A stretch of 64,000 nucleotides of DNA from Taxillus chinensis (Eukaryota; Streptophyta; Magnoliopsida; Santalales; Loranthaceae): assembly GCA_023512835.1 (NCBI GenBank), contig CM042088.1:3340078-3404077 (forward strand), given 5' to 3'. Below the pieces are notes generated by a model that did not search any database, was not told the DNA's origin, and saw nothing but the letters and a program-made list of their open reading frames with translations. Below, piece by piece: positions 11,551 to 22,076 of this stretch; within the stretch, counting starts at the first letter, position 1; each line of letters begins with the position of its first letter. The translations under genes and the position numbers were made by a program.

Positions 11551-13161
11551 TCACCTGTCCTGAAAAGAACTTGCCCACAAGTTCAGCCATTCCAACTGCA
11601 CTGCCCGAGCTACAGGACAGTTCCAACCAGATGCAGATGTCTGCTGCATCTTCCACAACACTTCCCACGAATCATCTACATTAGAAGCCCCCACCCATCG
11701 TACCAACACCACAGTGACTGCACGATTGCCTTGTTGATGCAGATAGCCGGCAAGAATTTCTTGTGGCTTCAGTTGTATGTGTCCATAGGAATCGGTTGGA
11801 GGCAGTGTAGGGAGAGGATTAACAAACCTTTCCAATTTCTTTTTGAGAGAGGAAACATGAAATATTGGATGAATAGAAGTGGGCAGCAGCTGGAGTTATA
11901 AGCAACAGTCCCAATTTTCTGTAAAATACACAAAGGCCCATAGAAACGTGGCGCCAGTTTCATGTTATGCCGCATAACCACCGATTTTTGATGATCTGGT
12001 TGGAGGCGCAAATAAACACAATCACCTACCTCGAAGAACTGATCAGTCTGGTGTTTGTCAGTAAAGTATTTCATTCGTTGTTGTGCCTTGCAGATAGTTT
12101 CCTGCAATAAGGCCCACACCACCTCCCGTGCCTTGAGCTGATAATCCACAGCAGCAATTGCTGTGGTTCCTGGTATATAAGACAAAAGCTTAGGTGGAGG
12201 GTAACCATAAAGAGCTTCAAAGGGAGTGATTTTCATGGTAGCCTACACATTAATATTATAGCACTAGTCCGCTAAAGACAACCAGGAAGGCCAACTTTTG
12301 GGTCTGTCACCACAATAACAGCATAGTTAACCTTCTACACATTTGTTTAAGGCTTCCATCTAACCATTTGTTTGTGGATGGTAGGCAAAGCTAAATTCCA
12401 GAGTAACACCTTGTAGTTGGAACAATTTCCTCCAAAACGCACTTGGAAATACAGTATCTCAATCAGAAACGATGGTCCGAGGAAAACCATGCAATTTAAA
12501 CACGCCATTGAAAAACACTTGTGTCACTGTAGCTACGGTATAGGATGTGAGGGAAAAAAATGTGCATATTTGGCTAAGCGGTCAATGACAGAGAAGATGA
12601 CTGAAATGCTATGGGAAGAAGCAAGCCTTCAATAAAGTCCATGGAAATGTCTAACCAAAGAAGCACTGATATAGGTAAGGGTTGTAACAATCCTGGAAAC
12701 GAAATTTTCATGCTTATAGACTTGGCACACCTCACACTCCCTAACTAATTTCTTGATAACCTTCTGCATGCCTATCCACCAAAAATCCCTCCTTGCACGA
12801 TGTAGGGTCTTTTAATACCCTACATGCCCAGCTTGTGAACTGTTGAGAATATATTTTAGAATTTTAGAGTGGAATGATGAGTGAGGAACAATTACAATTT
12901 TTCCTTTTCTCAATAACAGCCCTTGTTGCAGCATGAAATGGTCAAGCCCTATTTCACCTCTATGTAACTTAGACATAATTTCTGCTGTTTCGGGATAGGA
13001 TAGCTCTCTTTAAATTCTTCTATCCATAAAGGTGTGGAAAAAGATATAATTGCTAAAAACCCATCAGTTAATTCGGGTTTCCATGAGAGAGCGTCAGCCA
13101 CCACGTTCTCTTTTCCTTTTTTATAAACCACCATGAAATCATAACCCATAAGTTTGGACAC
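11551..13161 (-). pseudogene. RNase H end, integrase and chromodomain-like tail of the gypsy element
   Basis: In element orientation the frame starts with the end of RNase H ([18 protein letters not shown]). The integrase core is badly broken between 12950 and 12240. It resumes with MKITPFEALYGYPPP and the C-terminal part (FFEVGDCVYLRLQP, RFYGPLCILQKIG). After a frameshift near 11800, a chromodomain-like stretch follows: NRAVTVVLVRWVGASNVDDSWE at 11560-11740. Chromodomains steer new copies to particular chromatin in this lineage; that role is family knowledge. The many stops make it non-functional. Confidence 0.85.
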
Positions 13162-13370
13162 GCATTTTTGTTGGGCCTCTGTTCCAATCTTCTACTTCAA
13201 CCAAAAATTTGAGCATATGCTAATTTGTTTTAATCCGAAAAGGGTGGCCCAAGATATGGTCTCTTCTTTTGCACTTCCGAGACTAGAGCCAACAATTCTT
13301 TTTCATAGGTAGATAATAGTAGAGCCTTCCCCTTCAAGGCTTTACTAAAGAATGCTATAGGTTGTCCTTC

Positions 13371-14423
13371 CTACATCAGCACTGCACCAACTCCAACACC
13401 TAATGCATCACATTCAACTGTAAAAGGGTGTCTGAAATTTGATAGACATAAGACAGGAGGGTGACTAACAACAGACTTTAACCCTTCAAAGGCCACTGCA
13501 GCTCTATCACTCCAAATGAAAGCATCCTTTTTTAACAAATCCGTCAATGGTGCGGCTATAGAAGCATAGCACTGAATGAACTTCCAGTAATAACCTTTCA
13601 AACCAAGAAATCCTCTTAATGACTTCAAAGTGCTGGGATTAGGCCATTCAACCATTGCTGAAATTTTGGCATGGTATGTCTGCACTCCTCTTCCTGAAAT
13701 CAAATGACTTAAATATTCAATCTTTGATTTTCCAAATTGGTATTTCGACATCTTAGCATAAAAAGTATGTTGTTGTAACAGCCCAAAAACAATTCTTAAA
13801 TGCCCCCACATGTTCTGTTAGTGTTTTACTATAGACTAAAATATCATCAAAGAAAACCAAAACATATCTCCGTAGGAAGGGCTTGAAAATGCTATTCATC
13901 AATCATTGGAAGGTTGCATGGGCATTTGTCAAGCCAAAAGGCATGACCAAAAATTCGTGATGGCCTTTATGAGTCCATTGCAATATCCTCTTTCCTCACC
14001 CTAATTTGATGATAACCAGCCCGCAAATCCAACTTAGAAAAAATTTGTGCCCCATATAATTCATCCAACAGTTCAACTATAACATGGATTGGGAATTTGT
14101 CCTTGATGGTCTCCTCGTTAAGTGCTCTATAATCCACACATTCTCCACGTTCCATCAGCCTTCTTGATCAGTAAAATAGGGGAAGAGTATGGACTTTGGC
14201 TAGGTGACACCACCCCAAGTAATAATAAGTCTTGCACAATTTTCTCTATCTCAAACTTTTGACAATGAGGGTACCTATAAGGTCTAACCAAAACTAGAGA
14301 AGTACTAGCCGTTAGAATAATTGGGTGATCAAAAGCCCTCCTTGGAGGCAGCCCAACAAGTTCCGTAAAGATGCTAGCAAGTTCCCCCAATAAGGCTATA
14401 ATGTCCTCATGCTTACTCCCCAA
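13371..14423 (-). pseudogene. Reverse transcriptase and RNase H of the gypsy element
   Basis: RT starts with [18 protein letters not shown] and [17 protein letters not shown], then [15 protein letters not shown]. The catalytic [10 protein letters not shown] motif is present at about 13820-13865. It continues with SHLISGRGVQT, LRGFLGLKGYYWKFI and the RNase H start (HPFTVECDALGVGVGAVLM). Three frames are needed to read it, so it is frameshifted. The hAT insertion at 14452 separates it from the protease and gag. Confidence 0.92.
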
Positions 14424-14451
14424 AGGTGTCTTCCCACTTGGGAGAGAAAGC

Positions 14452-16227
14452 TAGGGGTGTTAAACGGACGAGCCAAGGAGGGGCGGGCCCAGCCCACCCC
14501 ACTTTTAAACGGGGCAAAAAATTTTGGCCTTACCCGGCTCGCTTGCGGGCAAGCCAGGCTGGCCCACGAGCTAAACTATTATTATTACTACATATATTAA
14601 TTACGCAAATGAATTTAATAAGTATCATATATTCTAATGGTTGGGCATTGTTTATATTTTAGAGAAGGTTCAGGATTCAAGTTGCACTAATAACATATTT
14701 TGCAAAGGATTTTTAGCATTTTAGAGAAGGTGCATAGTTATTAAAGGCGCAAGGCGCACTCAAGGCGCAAAGGCCGCGGCGCAAGGCGCAAAAAAAAGCG
14801 CGGGCCTGAGGGAAGCAAGGCGCACATATTATATATATATATATATATAATATACTAATAATATATTAATAATATTTCTAGGTAAAAAAAATATTTCTTT
14901 CTCTTTAAAATAGAAATTATGCCTTCATTTGTATAATGTATTTATAGAAAAATAAACATACGAAGGATTCTATTCAAAAATTTATCCAATATAATTTTAA
15001 AGATGAATGCATGACTAACTAATTTATTAACAATTTAATATTTTATAATGGTATAATTTATTTTGGATATTTACAATGTTAATGCAAATTGAAATAAATT
15101 GAGTTGTTATTTATTTGTTATAATACCAAATAGTAGACATTAAAAAAAAGGAAAACTGACGAGAACAAAACTACTGCTCTCTTCTCTTTTCACGGCAGAT
15201 TGTTGGGAAAAATTAAAAACAAAAACAGAGCACTCTTCGTCGGGAAGAGTTGCGTTGACGCAGGAGAAAAAGGACAGGGAAAAAAATCAGAACAGACGAT
15301 CGACAGAGGAGCGCGAATGAGAAAGAGAGAAGAGTCAGATGACGCGACGGCGAGAGAACACGCAACGCAACGCAACGCATTGCAGAGAGGTGGCCCAGGG
15401 AACGCATCGCCGGGATCGACGTCGCAGAGAGGTGCGTCGTCGGGAATCGTCGCTGGAAATCGTTGTCGGGAATTGTCGCAGAGAGGTGCGTCGTCGAGTC
15501 GTCGACGGCAAGAGACGCGACAACGCGCTAGGGCTGCAGCGGCAGTTGCAGCGGCAGTCATAGAAGAGAGAAGAGAAGAGAAGAGAGAAGAGAAGAGAAG
15601 AGAGAACGACACACCTGGTTCGCCGAAGGCTGCCGCTGGTACGCACAATCGCGATCGATTCTTCCCTTTCTTTTTTTTTTCGTTTCGATATATCATAAGA
15701 TTAACGCACGATCGCGTCTCTCCTCAAGGCGCGCCTTCGCGATGCCTAGCGCCTGGGGACGAAGCGCTAAAAAGCGCGCTTAAGGTGGGCTTCACAGACG
15801 TCGCCTCGACTTGAAGAAAGGCGGGCGCAAACCCTGCGCCCGCCTAGAATTTGTGCCTAGGCACGCCTTAGGCGCGCCTTTAATAACTATGAGAAGGTGG
15901 GCACTAGGGTCGGGCGTGGGTGAACTATGCCTGGGCCGTTGGGCTAGGTGGGGCGTGGGTGGGCTACCAGGGCTGGGCTGCTGGGCTGGGTGGGGAGTGG
16001 GTGGGCAGCCAGGGCTGGGCCACCACGGGCTGTGTTTGACGGATGGGCCTGTACAGGCAGGCCCCCAAGCCAGCCCGTAACCATACAGGCCAAGCCCGTT
16101 TAAACTGTAGCCCGCAGGCCGCAACCCGTTTAGGCCCGTGTTGAAACGGGCTCAAATTTAACGGCCCAGCCCTTTTTACAGGCCAGCCTGCAAGGCCAAC
16201 GGGTCGCTGGTCCGTTTAACACCCCTA
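14452..16227. mobile_element. Non-autonomous hAT transposon (outer)
   Basis: Terminal inverted repeats TAGGGGTGTTAAACGG (14452-14467) and its complement (16212-16227) are flanked by an 8-base target duplication GAGAAAGC at 14444-14451 and 16228-16235. Both are hallmarks of plant hAT elements. It inserted into the gypsy element between protease and RT. No transposase (no hAT dimerisation domain) is seen, so movement would need a transposase supplied in trans. The right part (15895-16070) is rich in GGGCTGGG and GTGGGTGGGC phrases. A second element is nested at 14733-15891; without it this element is about 0.6 kb. Confidence 0.93.
14733..15891. mobile_element. Nested hAT-like element with TIR CATAGTTATTAAAGGCGC
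   Basis: Terminal inverted repeats CATAGTTATTAAAGGCGC (14733-14750 and complement 15874-15891) are flanked by the 8-base duplication AGAAGGTG at 14725-14732 and 15892-15899. GCGC/AGGCGC repeats follow inside both ends. The centre (15190-15690) is GC-rich, carries two copies of a 54-base unit containing GCAGAGAGGTGCGTCGTCG (15424 and 15478) and a GAAGA microsatellite (15563-15606). Open frames on both strands across this part (up to 204 residues) have no recognisable domain and appear to follow from composition and the repeats. No transposase is seen. Confidence 0.9.
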
Positions 16228-16439
16228 GAGAAAGCCGCAATAACCAACCTTGTTTATTGACAAAATCAAATTTCAAACTCTTAACTGTCATCAGCATTTG
16301 GGAATTACTTGAACTTAAGCCATGTAACCTTGTGGTTTGCCCATTCCACTCAAAACTCAACATCATATCCACAAAATCCCAAATAATTGATACCAAATAA
16401 TTGAACCCAAGGTTCTCAACCAATGTACTCCAAGGACTA

Positions 16440-16700
16440 AATCACAACCAACTAAGGGAAGAACATGGAAGGAAATGGAGAATTTAGTTCCTTGAATTTT
16501 AACATTCTCCCATACACTCCCTTGAGTATTGATCCTCTCTCCATTTGCTACGCAGACATGCAGCCTTGAATCCTTCTCACATCATACTCTAGCTTGCTTC
16601 ACTACATCTAGATCGAGAAAATTATGAGTACTATTGGAATCCACCAAGATCTCCACCACAATGGAACCCAAATGTCCATGCAAACGCATAGCTTGTCCAC
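16440..16700 (-). pseudogene. Aspartic protease remnant of the gypsy element
   Basis: Read in element orientation, the stretch contains VEILVDSNSTHNFLD, matching the retropepsin-like active site of plant gypsy elements (usual form D-S-G-S-T-H-N-F), with the active-site Gly replaced by Asn. It continues with sequence like VLPLVGCDLVLGVHWL, the typical second half of this domain. Stops interrupt it. It should cleave the gag-pol polyprotein in an active element. Confidence 0.7.
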
Positions 16701-16731
16701 TCAAACAGCCAGACATTGTGTTCACTGAGAC

Positions 16732-17510
16732 TTACAAATCTTCTTCTTTTGATAAATGGGTGGGTTCTTTCAGAGAAAGAGTGTCCACTTCCACATCACT
16801 TTGATCCTCTATATCAACCTCATGTTGGATAAAATAGGCCTTTGGCTTCTTACATACATGCCCCAGGTGCCACTTGTCCTCACAATGGAAACGCAATCCC
16901 TTCCTCCTTTTCACGTCCATGTGTGTTGACTAAATCTTTTTATATAGCAGTAGGGCCTTAGTGCCTTGTTCAGTAAAACTCTTGGCATTGACCGATTTTT
17001 CCTTAGCACTTTAGGTTTTCTGACACCAAGAATTCCTAGAAGAAAGGATATATTCTTCTTGCAACTTAGCTAACCCAAAGGTTGCACCTAAGGTAGTTGT
17101 ATTAAAAATCTTAACTGGAAAACGAATTTCATCTTTCAACCCACTAAGAGAATAGCTCATCTTAAGCCTTTCATATAAGCCCCTCAATCTATTTGTGAGA
17201 ACCTCAAATCAGGACGTATATGCATTCACTGATGATGTCTGCCTCAATCTCATGAGGGCCTTCATAGGATCACAAAGACGAACCAAACCTATTTTGTACG
17301 GCTATAGCTAGGGCTTCCCAAGAAGTGAATTGACCTATTGTCCAATCCATTCTGGTACCAAGCCAAGGCTTCCCCCTCCATATGTTGTGAAGCCACCATC
17401 AACTTCTGCTGGAATGGAACGTTATAATAGTCGAAATATTGATTTACCTTGAAGACCCAACCAACAAGGTCAAAACAATCTAATCTTGGAAAATCCAACC
17501 TGAAACTCCA
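16732..17510 (-). pseudogene. Gag of the gypsy element with damaged zinc knuckle
   Basis: The capsid-type motif FPRLDCFDLVGWVFKVNQYF ... HMEGEALAWYQ (17289-17498) is the retrotransposon gag domain. A CCHC knuckle remnant LRFHCEDKWHLGHVC is at 16840-16900; its first Cys is replaced by Arg, so zinc binding would be lost. Stops separate the two parts. Gag normally forms the particle that packages the element RNA. Confidence 0.85.
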
Positions 17511-17750
17511 CTACAACACAGAACGATCCTCGGGCCAATGATGTTTAGTCACACATTCCTTGTTTCTTTGGTCTGATTGCAACAATGTCCAGATCCGATC
17601 AAACTTTTTAGACAAATCGGCGAATGATTCTTCAAACCTTCCAGTTAGTTCGGTGATGGAGCCTTGTTGTTACTCCACCTGTTTCTGAAGCATCTCTTGC
17701 GTTTTCTAAGAATTGTCTTGTTGTCCCTTCGCCATGGAATCTCCCTTGCT

Positions 17751-17763
17751 GTCTTTGATACCA
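17751..17763 (-). other. Primer binding site (initiator Met tRNA type)
   Basis: On the minus strand TGGTATCAAAGAC lies just inside the 5' LTR. It matches the usual complement of the plant initiator-Met tRNA 3' end with changes at its end. Confidence 0.8.
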
Positions 17764-17765
17764 AA

Positions 17766-18108
17766 TGTAAGGATTCACAATCCCTCGATTCGATAAGGAA
17801 GAAGATCACACGAAAAAACAACTTCTATTGATTAAAAGGGAAAATTCGAGCCTTCCCTAAGCTCCAATTACAAGATTCACCTTCATGCATTTTCTTAGAT
17901 TCCTCTCTGATGAGAATCCAGGGGTTAAAATACAGCGTTAACAACGCTAACCACAGACATTACAACAGTGCAACAACCGAATAACAAAACAATACAAACA
18001 ACAATTACAACGACGTTTAGTTAATGACTAGAACGACACCGTTCCAACTACAAGCCTCTACACACTCTTGGTAACTATGAAGCTACATCAGTGCTTCAGG
18101 TCATAACA
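17766..18108 (-). repeat. 5' LTR of the gypsy chromovirus
   Basis: 343 bases, TGTAAGG ... TCATAACA on the plus strand, matching 11204-11549. It is followed by the target duplication ACAAG. Confidence 0.93.
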
Positions 18109-18264
18109 ACAAGCTGATATCATAGACAAGCAAACAAAGGGAACTCCCCATAAAAACATGTGTCACGTGAATACAAGTGAGCACCCAGAAAATTAAGATT
18201 GAAAAACAAGAAAAACAGCAAGGGGTTTAAAAAAACAGTTATACATGAAACATGGGAAAACTTG

Positions 18265-18546
18265 TCAGACCAACCTGGCAGTGTCGTAGCCCTGGGGGAG
18301 AAGATCATCGTAGGGGTCCCTACGGCCAGGGACTTGGCTAATCTTGGCATCCATAACCAGCTGAGTATTGTGGTGCTCAAAAGTCCAGAAGCCGTAGGGA
18401 CGGAGAGGTAAGCTCCGCATCTCCTTTGTCTTCTTACACTGCTCCTTCACCGCATACAAATGCTCTCGAAACTTTCGATCCCTTTCCTTTGGGTCCTCCA
18501 TCAACCTCAGCACCAGGTTCTCCGCAAACTCCATCACAAACTTCAT
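18265..18546 (-). CDS. Host-like small protein gene, main exon
   Basis: This is the only stretch in the window that looks like an ordinary plant gene. It encodes 93 residues as an open frame, or about 92 if spliced after 18275 to the candidate exon at 9941. The product is charged and basic at the start (MKFVMEFAENLVLRLMEDPKERDRKFREH), then LPLRPYGFWTFE and a C-terminal GRRDPYDDLL. From memory it resembles a short conserved plant protein reported as a plant-specific mitochondrial complex I subunit (At1g67350 type), but I cannot confirm that. The frame has no stop or frameshift, unlike its surroundings. A splice acceptor (TTTTATTTAG) lies 15 bases before the ATG, suggesting an intron in the 5' leader. 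CCAG|GTTGGT at 18275/18274 is a good donor. Confidence 0.65.
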   Translation of the reverse strand: MKFVMEFAENLVLRLMEDPKERDRKFREHLYAVKEQCKKTKEMRSLPLRPYGFWTFEHHNTQLVMDAKISQVPGRRDPYDDLLPQGYDTARLV

Positions 18547-19100
18547 TACTCCTCCGCTTACCTAAATAAAAGTAAATTTCGGGCGAAAAAATCAAAACCC
18601 TAGCTTTCCCGCAATCCGAGTTTCGTAAGCCGATAAAACCTAATTCTAACAAAAACAAACGGATAAACTAAGCGAACATAAAACAAGATCAGAGGCAGAA
18701 TATCCAAGATTCATGGTGTTCTCGCCACGAATTCGATCCTAAACTGTACCTCAAATCCAAAGACCAATATATTTAGCGTAGGCACGTATATGGAAAGAGG
18801 GTAAGATGTTTGTGCGCTCGCGCGTGGAAATTAAATCTGAGACAAAAGCGATCGAGTGATTGATTGTAAGGTAGGACGATGATCCTGGAAATGGTCATTC
18901 ATAGAAAATCGAAATTTCAGACATAGGAAACATACCAAGCTCAGATGCCGCGTTCTCAAACAACAGACCAGTGACCGGACTAGCAGATTCCCTACCGTTC
19001 GCTAAATAATTGGGAAAAAGGAAACCACTTGTCATTTATTTTGGGCAGGGCCGGATGAGTAGATTAAGAATATTTGGCTATGTTTCGTCTTATATTTAGT
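18547..19100 (-). promoter_or_regulatory. 5' leader and upstream region of the host-like gene
   Basis: Upstream of the ATG on the minus strand is a probable leader intron with acceptor at about 18561-18562 and possible donor near 18750 (GAG|GTACAG). The phrase GCTAGGGTTTTGAT near 18600 is the kind of sequence common in plant 5' leaders. No clear TATA box was identified. The extent of the promoter is a guess. Confidence 0.35.
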
Positions 19101-19226
19101 TTTTTGTTTTTAAAAATTGTATTTTAAAACCTTTTTTATAATATTCATTATACAATTTTTTGTTTGGTGATTATTGTTAGAATTGGTATTTACAATACCG
19201 ATCAAGACGGTATCCCTTCCATACGC

Positions 19227-19535
19227 AGAAGCTGACCCCCCTCTCTCTCCCTGCTTCTGTCGAGCCTCCCTAACGCAGAAGCATAAGCAGACGTGCGCTG
19301 TCGTCAACCATGCCGCGCGTGCGCTGTCGCCTCCCGCGTGTGCTGTCCAGAAGTTGACCCCCCCCCCTCTCTCTCCCTGCTTCTGTCGAGCCTCCCTAAC
19401 GCAGAAGCATAAGCAGACGTGCGCTGTCGTCAACCATGCCGCGCGTGCGCTCTCCTGTCGCCTCCCCGTGTGCTGTCCAGAAGTTGACCCCCCCGGGGGG
19501 GCCCCCGCGTGCGCTGTCGTTAACCATCCCCCACA
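19227..19535 (+). repeat. GC-rich tandem repeat, 126-base unit, about 2.4 copies
   Basis: The block CTCTCTCTCCCTGCTTCTGTCGAG starts at 19241 and again at 19367, with the following GCAGAAGCATAAGCAGACGT and GTCAACCATGCCGCGCGTGC text repeated. A partial third copy ends after a C7G7C5-like run at 19487-19507. ORFs through it on both strands (137 and 194 residues) are products of the repeat and have no domain. Confidence 0.9.
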
Positions 19536-19567
19536 CAAAAATTCGCCCAATGCAAACAACAACCTTA

Positions 19568-19867
19568 GAGCACTCACAATGGAATAGCTAAATATTTCAA
19601 TAATTTTACCTACATGGAGTAATATTAGCCATAAATTCAACTCGAGATATGTATTTTTATTAAAATTTTTATAAAATACCAAACTTCGAGGCACCGGCTA
19701 GTCAAATTTAGCTAGCGACTAGTTATATTTGGCTAGTCGGTGTCTCGAAGTTTGATATTTTATAAAATTCTTAATAAAAATACATATCTCGAGTCGAATT
19801 TATGGTCAATATTACACCACATAGACAAATTGTGTTGAAACATTTAGCTATTCCACTGTGAGTGCTC
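19568..19867. mobile_element. Tourist-like MITE (PIF/Harbinger type), 300 bases
   Basis: Ends GAGCACTCACAATGGAATAG and its near complement are flanked by the 3-base target duplication TTA at 19565-19567 and 19868-19870. The element is almost a complete palindrome: ATACATATCTCGAG- and TTCGAGGCACCG-type blocks recur inverted around a centre near 19715. It has no coding capacity. The TTA target and length fit Tourist elements mobilised by PIF/Harbinger transposases. Confidence 0.88.
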
Positions 19868-19870
19868 TTA

Positions 19871-21101
19871 GGTCAGAGAAAATAGGCTAAATCTGACAAC
19901 GAATTCAGGGGAAAAATCTCTAATTTTTCAGATCTGGATGCATACCTGGGTTTCAAAATAGCTAGTTTCAGTCGGTTGGAGATGGAGAGGTTGACCGTGG
20001 TTGGAGTCAAACACTTCGATCGCCTCTCTCAAATTCTTCGCGAATGGGTTGGGAGGTCATTTCGGTGAAGATGTTGACCGACAAAGGATGCGCCTGAATG
20101 AAAAGGGATTTATGAGAAGCGACGAAGAAAGATTTAGAGAGGATTTTTGCAGGGATTCAATGAAGAAGATCATTTTTTGTAGGGAAATCGATGGTGAAGG
20201 AGATCGCGATGTGATTGTGCAGAGGCCGGCATTGCGTTGTGTTATTGTGACCAGCGTATAATTACAAAGATGCCACCGCATCTACCGAAAACAGAGAACA
20301 AAATACAGAAAACACCGATTTGGTGTTCTCAAAAAGCCGACTTTGGGTATCATTTAAACGGTAAAAATCTTGAATTTAAATTGTGAAAACATTCGCCAAA
20401 CAAACTTGAGTCATCATTTTCAAAATTCAAATACAGAATATAGCGAAAAACAGGCTCCACCAAACATGCTCTTATGAATTCTACCTGTTTTTACTTAGCC
20501 GTTATTTTTTAAAAAATGAACTTTTTTTTCTTGATTTAATTTATTGGTTTAGTTTACTTAATCTTTAAGCTTGAATGGTTTTGGGGTGCTTTTAAATGTA
20601 TAGACTATGTCCATTTTGCTTGTTTCGTATTATTATTATATTTTCTTTCTGGACATTAGTCTGTAGCTGTTGTACCGGCTATTATGATTTTTATGATGTA
20701 CTATATTGATATTTATTTGATATTTCATTTAGTTGCATGATTTTGGGAGTGTACATGAATACCCTCGTTGTATGACTATACAAGTGTATTCGGGCAGTAC
20801 TCGCGATGTGCCCTTTTAATGCTAGTTACCAATCCCTTGCCTTCAGGTATGGGTAGGAAATAGTCATGTGTCCGGTTCTAAGTCTCCTGGAGCTGTGGGG
20901 TGTGACACACATCCTCAATCGAGGCACATGAGAACCCAACCAACACCAATGGCAACTCAAAACGGGATTTGAGTTTACCCTCAACCATTAGGTCACAATC
21001 AATGTGACGCCCAATAGAGTCCAACGATCAACTCAATCAATAAATTCATTACCATACGCAACCACGACAAGCCCAAAATCTACTATCAGGGCTATCACCA
21101 A
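19871..21101. other. Gene-free DNA
   Basis: A small ORF at 20001-20261 has no recognisable motif. The stretch 20740-21000 has the look of plant LTR leader sequence (for example GGGTAGGAAATAGTCATGTG and a GTGTGACACACA phrase), but no boundaries could be set. Confidence 0.35.
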
Positions 21102-22076
21102 TGTTGGATCCCATTTTGACCGTGCCAGATCGTCACGATACTCAACAAAGAATCCCAAGATTGAGAATCACTTCTACATTCCCCAAGACCAACACCAAAT
21201 GATATAGGACGAAATTTGGAGACTAATGCACTTGACCGTGTTCAATTTCAAGTCAAAACGAAGAAGTTATAATTAAAACAATTTTTGTTAAGAAAAATCA
21301 AATTTGCAAATAAGTAATCAATGCCCCTAGTCAAACCGTTCGAAAATGTGACCCTGTAAAATTTTCTAAAACATGAAATTAGGCGAATATGGGTCTCCTT
21401 AAATCACCCTTACATGATGTCATGTTTTTGGCATTATAGGTGAGGGTAAAAGAATAATTAAAAGTAAAAAAACTTCAGATCTTCGGCCCTAATCTTTGGG
21501 TCTTTGACCCTCATCTTTAGGTCTTTGAGCCAGCTTCGAGTTTTTGAGTCTTTGAGTCAGCTTCAAGTCTTTAAGTTAGATTTGAGTCTCTGAGTTTTTG
21601 AGTCAGCTTCGAATCTTTGAGTTTTCTCCATCTAGCGACCCCAAAACAATGCCATTTTATGCTTTTTTTTAAGCACCAATGTATGAAGCGCTATTTTGTT
21701 TCTCGGAAATAGATCTCAATAGTCTAAAACATGTGTTTTAAATGCTGGACTCTCAGAAAGACAATTTCAAACACCTTGGGAGTCATTTTCTCTTGTAAAT
21801 ACATATGTCAGCGCTGGGACTTGATCCTTGAAGCTCAGGGACTCAAAAAATCACATGTCATTACTCCTCCAACTTCCAAGACATTATTCTATCCCCTCCA
21901 AACGCCTATAAATAGCTCTACTCACCCAACAAAAAGAGCGGAGGGATTGACTATGATTCTGGGCAATTTTTGAGAGATAAATTCTAGGAAAAAGTTGTAT
22001 ATTTGGGAAAATTTTCGGGAAGAATGAAAATTCAAAAGAATATTTTAGGCTATTATTTTCTAAAAATAAAAGGCAG

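Larger units (their letters stand above)
11204..18108 (-). mobile_element. Ty3/gypsy chromovirus-like LTR retrotransposon, minus strand, full length but decayed
   Basis: Two LTRs (11204-11549 and 17766-18108) flank gag, protease, RT, RNase H, integrase and a chromodomain-like tail on the minus strand. The 5-base target duplication ACAAG is seen at 11199-11203 and 18109-18113. The LTRs differ at roughly 7% of positions over the part compared by eye, so the insertion is not recent. Excluding the nested hAT (14452-16227), the element is about 5.1 kb, a usual size for small chromoviruses. It lies 150 bases downstream of the host-like exon at 18275-18546. All frames carry stops or frameshifts. Confidence 0.93.

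Noticed and set aside
15200..15814. 204-residue plus and 168-residue minus frames as possible genes
   Set aside because: Both run over the same GC-rich, repeat-bearing centre of a non-autonomous hAT-like element; composition and short repeats explain them, and no transposase motif is present.
19110..19694. 194-residue minus and 137-residue plus frames
   Set aside because: They are created by the 126-base tandem repeat, are repetitive, and run into the MITE.
19020..20490. A larger inverted-repeat element with GGCTATGTTTCGTC and GAGCATGTTTGGTG ends
   Set aside because: The two ends match only over about ten bases with a gap, and no target duplication was found.
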